Origin: Mactromeris polynyma
Taxonomy: Eukaryota; Mollusca; Bivalvia; Venerida; Mactridae
Direction of reading: 5' to 3'
DNA: 64,000 nt
Assembly: GCA_032209605.1 (NCBI GenBank)
Contig: JASFXZ010000016.1
Span: forward strand, 992,001 to 1,056,000
Made by a program: the position numbers and the translations under genes. Shown here in pieces: positions 58,601-64,000 of the stretch. Numbering within the stretch: the first letter of the stretch is position 1; every line of letters starts with the position of its first letter. The notes below the pieces were generated by a model. That model was not told the origin of the DNA. It ran no database searches and was given only the letters and a program-made list of their open reading frames with translations.

Positions 58601-61600
58601 GATTTTGTTTTTTCATTTAATTGTCCCAGTGGTCATAATGTAACGGAACTCTGAACTCACGAAGAACACTTATGGTGGCTGTTAGGGAGAGAGCTGTCGT
58701 TAAGATTTATATATTTTATGTTCAATGTGTTTTCCGGTGTTTTCCTGCGTTTCTGTTATTCTCTGCTTCCAAGCCTCTATTAAAACATATTCAAACATAT
58801 TCAATACCTAATATCGAGAACACAACGACTCCAGCAAACACGGAGGTACCACAGTTTACAACCGAGACAAACACAGCATCACGGTAACAACTGTTTCGTA
58901 GTGGCATGTATGAGGAAAATGCTATGAGACTTCCAAAGGCCAGGCCAAGACTGAAGAATATCTGTGTAGCAGCATCTAACCACACCTGTGGATCTGCTAA
59001 GCGAGCAAACTGAAATATCACTGGTGTGTAAGCAGAGTTCGCCAAATACAGCCATGTGTTACCAGACAGATGAATATTTCTTTGATTATAAAATATTCGT
59101 TTTTTATAATAATTTTTTTTTTATGTTAGACCGAATGAAGTTTGACCACACTTGTGTGTCACATTTGGCAAACTCTGCGTGCAAAACAAGAAAATATGCT
59201 TTCAACTACATTTCATACGCGTCACCTTGTGTAAAGGTTATAATGTTTTATCTACTAAAAATAATCGCGGAGAATGATTTACTGAACTGAGATTGAAATT
59301 AATAGTACTAAAGTATATATAGTATATAAATATATATATGAAATCGATTATTGTGGGTGACGTATTTGAATAGTATTTGAGAGTAATCACATATTATTAA
59401 CATTGCATGGTTTTATATTAGCTATCGCAGTGATAATATGATGATAGTTTTAAACAGTGCATTTAGAAATGAGAGAAATATACGACAGGAATTAATGATC
59501 ATATAATGTTTTCTTATGGTAGCGTGAAAGTGACACCGTATAAAATATTATACATGAACTGATCGATACAATTTGATAAATTATGTAACATTTCGAATAC
59601 GAGTTTATAATGTTACATTTCTTAAAACTACCGGTAACTTACTTATTTTATTTGCAACATAATAAATAGACATGAATATTCTAGAAACTTAATCGCGAGA
59701 CGCGGTAAATCCTATAACTAAAGGGAAGTAACTCGAATTACTCCATCAAAAGTGTTATGAAGAGTTGTCGTTACTTACGTCGGGAACAAAGAAATGATAA
59801 ACTCCATGTTGAAAACCGTCCAGGGTAACTCCACGGAAAAAGAAAATTATCAAAACCAAATATGGAAATGTTGCTGTAATGTACACAACCTGAAATATGT
59901 ATGTACATTTCATGATAAGTATTCATCAAAAGTATTTCAAAAAATAATGAACAGAAACAATATTACCCTGAAATATCATATATTGGTATTTTTATCGCAC
60001 TGTACTAATCATCATTTTGATTGCGCTAATATAGTATCATAACTTTCTTGAGTGTATGTGTCAATCACACATGTAACAATGTAAAATTATAAGACTTTGT
60101 AAATATTTTTTTATTTAATATTTATTTAAGAAAAAGTCACTAATATTTACTTAATTAGTGTAATGAAAATTGTAAAATATAATTCAAAATCTTTTAGATA
60201 AATTCGCCACAGACATAGAAATATTCAAACGTAAAAGCGGAGAACAGTGATTCATGGATGAACAATAACTACAGGTAATGACACAAATTGAGATCAATTT
60301 TTAATATACCATACCTTGCCAGTGGATGCAATACCCTTGCACACACACAGAAATACCCCCAGCCACGCCGTAACCAAGGCAACAACAATCCACCAATTCA
60401 TATCACCACCGTCGTTGACATCCGGAGAAATGTTGAGCGTTTCTCGGTACCAAAAGTATGTTGTTGGTCCACTTAACTAAAATTACGAAAACATTTCATT
60501 TAACACGAGACATATCTTGACTAAAACTCACTCGACGCGACATTTTGTTGTGCCCACGTTGCTTCACGAGCAATGCTACTGGCGATGAATATTTTACAAA
60601 CATATACTTACTAATAAAATTTACTATTTATTTCGGTATTTAATAATTTATTCTAACCAAATCTGCCAATTTCGACAGCTTTATGTTTTAAATTGCACTT
60701 GTTCAGGATAACTGAAAATATGTTTAATACTCAGGTGAAAGCGCAGGAGATTGTCACGAGTTCACTCCCTTTATCGCTTCTATAGTACTACATATACATT
60801 TCCTATAGACGGAATAAAGAGAGAGAACTCAGGTGGTGTTGAAGAAAGAGAACTCGTTACTATCTCCTGTGGATGAACGTAAATATAGATGCCGTATATT
60901 ACGATTGAAAACTGAAAAGCGTCTTCTCAGTAACAAACATACCCGACATTCTTCGACGGCGACTGACGTATTGCCGACGGTGGTCGTCGGACACTCTGCC
61001 CATGGTAGCGGGGACATGAAGCTCTGTACCATATAATACAAGCACCAGGCTATGATTGTGTTGTAGTAGAAACCGACCCAAAATGAGATCACAGCACTGG
61101 CTATACCAATCCCACCTAGATACGGTGATATATCATTCCAGGCCCCGACGGCACCTTTTCTTAATCTTTGTCCGATGGCAAGTTCCAAGTAGAATATGGG
61201 GATACCTTCGATTGCCAACATGATTGCGTATGGTATGAGGAAAGCACCTGTATAATAAATATGTTGTTTAAGTACTGCTAAATAGCGGTACCTCGAAATG
61301 CGATAATTCGAAATACCGGGTTATCTCAAAATTACCACGCGGTCCCCAACGAATTTGCGTCCGGATGAATTTGAATTTATTTTTCAGTATTATACAATGT
61401 ACTTAGTTATAGTATAAATACTTAGATACGTCAGTACGTATAATACTTGAGTTTACGTTTAATTCTTAACAAATAGGTTTCTTAAAAAAAATAGCATTTA
61501 TGCGTTTCAAGACTGCTGACTTCATTAAGCCACGAGCACAAATACAAAATGATATTGCAAAAGTGTTTTAAAATATTTTAATGGAATATTCTGATTAGTT

Positions 61601-62792
61601 AAATGCTCCACCTCCGCCATTCTTCTGTGCTAGATAAGGGAACCTCCAGACGTTACCCAGCCCGACGGCGAATCCGACGACGGCGAGTATATATTGTGCC
61701 TTGTTGTCCCATGTTTCCCGACTGCTACATGTTTCGTTGCTATCTTCCGATCCTGGAAATATTATACATCATAGAATTATTAAAACTTAAAAATTTTGGT
61801 TGCTGGTGTGTGAATATTGAAGCAAAATGCGCCTACCGCATTGTTTATCACGCGTGACTCTTTCCTGCACGTAATTCCGAATTCCATAATCGGGAAGTGT
61901 CTAGTAATATTTTATTCAATCCGATGTAATTATCCAGAAGCTTAATTCTTGCCTTTGTTTGGCTTCACTGCAGTGTACTTAACTTCTTATTCAAATGCGA
62001 CAACAATCACATTATTTCAACCTTGTTTGCCGTGTAAATATGATTATGAACCAAAGGGTGATACTATTACGTACATAGTTTTGTATCCCAGTATTCCATC
62101 GTCATTACGTAATATTTCATATTTCGATAAATAAACAATAAAAATTCAAAATTCAAAGAAATACGGAAATGTTTGAAAAAAACTACACGTCAGTATTTCC
62201 CGCTTTATACAGAAGTCGTGGCGGGAAACAACATTATTACAGTAAGTTTAATGCTTAGTTCAATTACGTTTGATAAGAAATCAACCCAAGGCGTCCATAG
62301 ATCGAGGACTGAACGCGACACTGCCCCATCTTCTTGTTTATTTGTATGCACTTAGGACAGTTTTGCATTTAGCAATCGATTTGTTCATGTACCTAATTTC
62401 AAAATGAAATCTGAACACACGTAGACCGCTGACTTTATCGGAAGAATGACTCAGACTCAATGAGCGTAAAATTTATAAGACACAATATACATGTAATTTT
62501 CTTATTTTACTTGTTTTTTTTTTTTATTTCAGGTAAATTGTTGCTAGAATGTTAAGTTATGATGATGTAAGACGAACGGTTTACACATTATATAACAATA
62601 TACTCTCGCTGAAATAAAATATCAAATTAAATGCGTACATTTATGCGATTCTTTGTAACATTGATACTTTTTGTTATTGAAAGTAAAAGAATAAAATCAA
62701 GCAATACCTTTTCTTTTTATTAATCCATCCGTAGAATCTGCGGCCTCGGCCGCTTCCGACTTTAATATTTGCACAGCTTTCGATTCCGCCAT
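49426..62792 (-). CDS. SLC6 sodium- and chloride-dependent amino-acid transporter (B0AT/SIT1-like), 12 exons with duplicated exon 6
   Basis: Rebuilt by hand; every junction is GT-AG and every phase agrees. Exons, 5' to 3': 62708-62792, 61612-61752, 60943-61247, 60315-60476, 59779-59889, one of 58808-59009 (6a) or 58224-58425 (6b), 57105-57313, 55644-55845, 54949-55108, 51904-52063, 50619-50728, 49426-49675. The spliced ORF has 699 codons (698 aa). TM1 (residues 48-68) holds [14 protein letters not shown]: Gly59 at the position occupied by Asp in monoamine carriers marks an amino-acid carrier, and Ala57/Asn62 are sodium-1 ligands. Chloride-site residues are present: Tyr82 (LIPY, TM2), Gln284 and Ser288 (TM6), Asn320 and Ser324 (TM7). 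EL2 has a cysteine pair and NxS/T sites. The [11 protein letters not shown] segment before TM4 and the KGI..STGK turn fit the SLC6A15-20 branch. It is predicted to take up neutral or imino amino acids with sodium at the plasma membrane. Confidence 0.93.
50269..50433. mobile_element. MITE-like element, family 'cagtaaaacctc' (copy 5)
   Basis: Complete ends tacagtaaaacctcaat and gtggggttttactgta. It lies in intron 11 of the SLC6 gene, 186 bases after the exon 11 donor. Confidence 0.7.
50619..50728 (-). CDS. SLC6 gene exon 11 (TM12)
   Basis: 110 bp: [20 protein letters not shown], then [16 protein letters not shown]. Acceptor gacag, donor TTTCAG|gtagga, splitting an Arg codon. Confidence 0.93.
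51904..52063 (-). CDS. SLC6 gene exon 10 (TM11)
   Basis: 160 bp: [17 protein letters not shown].., TM11 [19 protein letters not shown], ending EAWNPTL|gtaagt. Reading through the donor meets a stop after 14 further codons. Confidence 0.94.
52107..52273. mobile_element. small DNA element related by its ends to the 'cagtaaaacctc' MITEs
   Basis: Starts acagtaaaacctccatag and ends gtacagaggttgact. The centre (cctctcttcaacgac, gagcaacaacccgtc, cctgtagtaagaatt) differs from the main family and recurs in pieces at 2.6, 3.2, 45.9 and 48.6 kb. It is only 44 bases upstream of the exon 10 acceptor, so it overlaps the likely branch-point region. Confidence 0.45.
54949..55108 (-). CDS. SLC6 gene exon 9 (TM9, TM10)
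   Basis: 160 bp encoding [20 protein letters not shown] and [20 protein letters not shown]. It ends within an Arg codon (AAAAG|gtacgt). Confidence 0.94.
55644..55845 (-). CDS. SLC6 gene exon 8 (EL4 end, TM8)
   Basis: 202 bp: [20 protein letters not shown], then the TM8 region [20 protein letters not shown]. The Asp-Ser in LGLDSMFG lies where sodium-2 ligands occur in the family. Acceptor tttcag, donor TTCA|gtgagt. Confidence 0.95.
57105..57313 (-). CDS. SLC6 gene exon 7 (EL4)
   Basis: 209 bp; GT completes the Gly codon begun in either exon 6. It encodes [20 protein letters not shown].. to ..CDLQHELEK, with NTT and NFT glycosylation sites. Donor AAAAG|gtatat. Confidence 0.93.
58224..58425 (-). 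CDS. SLC6 gene exon 6b (TM6-TM7, Ser variant), alternative to 6a
   Basis: 202 bp, same phases, acceptor attgcag|TTT, donor TTCTTG|gtaatt. TM6 is [20 protein letters not shown] and TM7 begins [19 protein letters not shown]. It differs from 6a at 15 of 67 residues, with heavy divergence at silent sites, so both copies are old and conserved. Residue 290 is Ser. If spliced after 6a, the frame meets TGA after 11 codons. Confidence 0.92.
58808..59009 (-). CDS. SLC6 gene exon 6a (TM6-TM7, Gly variant)
   Basis: 202 bp, phase 0 in and phase 1 out, acceptor atttcag|TTT, donor ATTAG|gtattg. It encodes TM6 ([20 protein letters not shown]) and the first part of TM7 ([19 protein letters not shown]). Residue 290 is Gly, in the unwound middle of TM6. 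The chloride and sodium residues (Gln284, Ser288, Asn320, Ser324) are intact. The motif resembles the SLGLGFGSLIAF form I recall for SLC6A20. Confidence 0.93.
59779..59889 (-). CDS. SLC6 gene exon 5 (TM5)
   Basis: 111 bp, 37 whole codons: [20 protein letters not shown], then [17 protein letters not shown]. Acceptor atttcag, donor GAC|gtaagt. It ends in phase 0, as both exon 6 copies require. Confidence 0.95.
60315..60476 (-). CDS. SLC6 gene exon 4 (EL2, TM4)
   Basis: 162 bp, 54 whole codons ([17 protein letters not shown] .. STGK), acceptor ttttag, donor AAG|gtatgg. It contains the segment diagnostic for the SLC6A15-20 branch. Confidence 0.95.
60943..61247 (-). CDS. SLC6 gene exon 3 (TM2, TM3, part of EL2)
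   Basis: 305 bp, acceptor tatacag|GT, donor CGG|gtatgt. TM2 is [22 protein letters not shown]3 is [18 protein letters not shown], with Tyr-Tyr near the substrate site. The EL2 portion has WAEC..VEEC cysteines and a GNTS glycosylation site. Confidence 0.95.
61612..61752 (-). CDS. SLC6 gene exon 2 (TM1)
   Basis: 141 bp between tttccag|GA and GGCGGAG|gtggag. It encodes the SLC6 signature in TM1 and runs to NGG; the split Gly codon is completed in exon 3. The chosen donor is the only one that keeps the family motif NGGGAFLIPY. Confidence 0.95.
62708..62792 (-). CDS. SLC6 gene exon 1 (start)
   Basis: The ATG at 62792 has A at -3 and G at +4. It encodes a short acidic/alanine-rich cytoplasmic N-terminus ([20 protein letters not shown]..), 28 codons plus one base. 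The donor is AAAAG|gtattg. Confidence 0.85.
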
Positions 62793-63875
62793 AATTGAAA
62801 TCTATATTTGCGTCAACTTCTAGAGAAACAATGTTACTTCTTCTGTCGTCCAATGGTCAATGTGAGCTCAAGAATGGACGTTCACACATACAGCTGGTTT
62901 GAATCTACAAGACGTCTACCCCGCTGATTGCACACATAGCCAATTAATATGTGCATGAACATTGCAAGTATGATCTAATCAGGGCCAAACGTCTATAATT
63001 ATTGATTTATTGTGCCTTTTGATAAGATTCAAGATATGACGCTGATCAGATTGCGGGATAAATAAAAAATATCGCGCTGTCAAGTATAAGTTAATTACGT
63101 CCTGTATATCTTAATATTTTACAAAAACTGTCAGATTTTATAATTTAATTGACATATCAATGTTTTGATCAACACGAAAGCCCATAATTTGAGATACAAG
63201 TGCCTTATCGAAGCCGTGTGAAATGGCGTTGATTGTCTAAATTACGCAACACAGTTCGATAAGAGGAACAAACAGTGATAGCTGGTCACCTTGGTAATTG
63301 TTTTGTCCGTGGGCAATATAAGAAGTGTACACACTATATATTTACAATGCACCTTATACAAACAATGGAAGCGTCTCATGTAGCAGAAGGGTCATTGGGT
63401 ACATTTTTAATCCACTACCAAAACGAGATAGTTTGTCCAAATTGAATGTCTACAGTTATAATATTTTACACCTCCTGGAGATGGTATCTTTGGTAAATAA
63501 GGAATATAGACTATACCATTTTGTATTGAAATCTATTCATTACTTTATTTATAATATATACGTACGTAAATGTTAGAAAAATATATATTGTAGATATTAT
63601 TTTGATGGGGATAAACAAAAACGCCAGCGCGCTGTAGTCATGATAATGTCGATGCTTCAATATTTTCTGTCAACAAGAACGTTTTCGTAATCTTTGCCAG
63701 TTCTCTCTTAATTTGGAATTTTCTTTCACTGGTATTACAGAAATTTTAATTTAACGTTCATAACAAATGCATGCTACATGTAATTGCACGGATGGTATCT
63801 GGTTACATTGTCCAGTATAAAATTCATTGCGCCATGAAATTAATATGCAAAACGTCGAGGTTTACCTATACAAGT
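62793..63875. other. 5' flank of the SLC6 gene
   Basis: No upstream exon, TATA box or other gene could be supported. Confidence 0.35.
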
Positions 63876-63984
63876 CACGGACATATAAACCATATATCGA
63901 GGGTTCAGCGCAAGACTATACTAACTCCTATGTATTTATATAGGGGTTAGGATAGTCTTGCACTGAACCCTCGATATGTCCGTG
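63876..63984. mobile_element. foldback/hairpin element
   Basis: Arms beginning cacggacatat and ending atatgtccgtg share tcgagggttcag(c/t)gcaag and actat(a/c)ctaac around a short AT loop (near 63928-63938). The left arm has about 10 extra bases (aaaccatata). The sequence may extend past the window edge. Confidence 0.75.
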
Positions 63985-64000
63985 TACAAGTTTAATACGA

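Overview
This is an intron-bearing, AT-rich (roughly two-thirds A+T) animal nuclear window, crowded with minisatellites, small inverted-repeat elements and tRNA-headed SINEs. The mix points to a lophotrochozoan, most probably a bivalve or other mollusc: a RING/B-box/NHL-like TRIM gene without introns, tandem SLC46-type transporters, and SINE bodies ending in a 'gttgaaaa(a)cggcgt..aaaccc' type tail. This placement is inference; no species-specific marker was recognised.

Layout. 1-26 kb: no gene could be supported. The sequence holds a 61-bp minisatellite (589-1260), a nine-copy TCACGTGA array (2.7 kb), a 32-bp array (3.3-3.7 kb), a 16-bp array of about 80 copies (19.0-20.4 kb), a 15-bp array (24.5-26.0 kb), several SINEs and MITE-like elements, and one weak 144-codon ORF (20891-21325). 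26.2-38.3 kb: a tandem segmental duplication of about 6 kb. Each unit carries an intact 504-aa SLC46-like major facilitator transporter on the minus strand (28019-29533 and 33380-34894). 39.0-40.2 kb: three tightly packed minus-strand ORFs behind a TATA box and a 42-copy 16-bp array. The layout looks virus-like or Polinton-like, and the last ORF has a partial C2H2 finger. 43.2-45.3 kb: a single-exon TRIM E3 ligase. 49.4-62.8 kb: a complete 12-exon SLC6 amino-acid transporter on the minus strand. I rebuilt it exon by exon with consistent GT-AG sites and phases (698 aa).

The main discovery candidate is in the SLC6 gene. Exon 6 is present twice (58808-59009 and 58224-58425). Both copies are exactly 202 bp, with the same phases and intact splice sites, and the two peptides are 52/67 identical. 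Each copy encodes TM6 and the first part of TM7, which form the substrate and ion site. Including both or neither breaks the frame, so they should be mutually exclusive. One copy has Gly and the other Ser at residue 290 of the spliced protein, in the unwound part of TM6. The same Gly/Ser position separates sarcosine/imino-acid-accepting SLC6 carriers from others. The gene may therefore make two transporters of different substrate choice by splicing.

Apart from the tandem SLC46 pair, the genes show no sign of acting in one pathway. They are ordinary dispersed animal genes separated by repeat-rich DNA.
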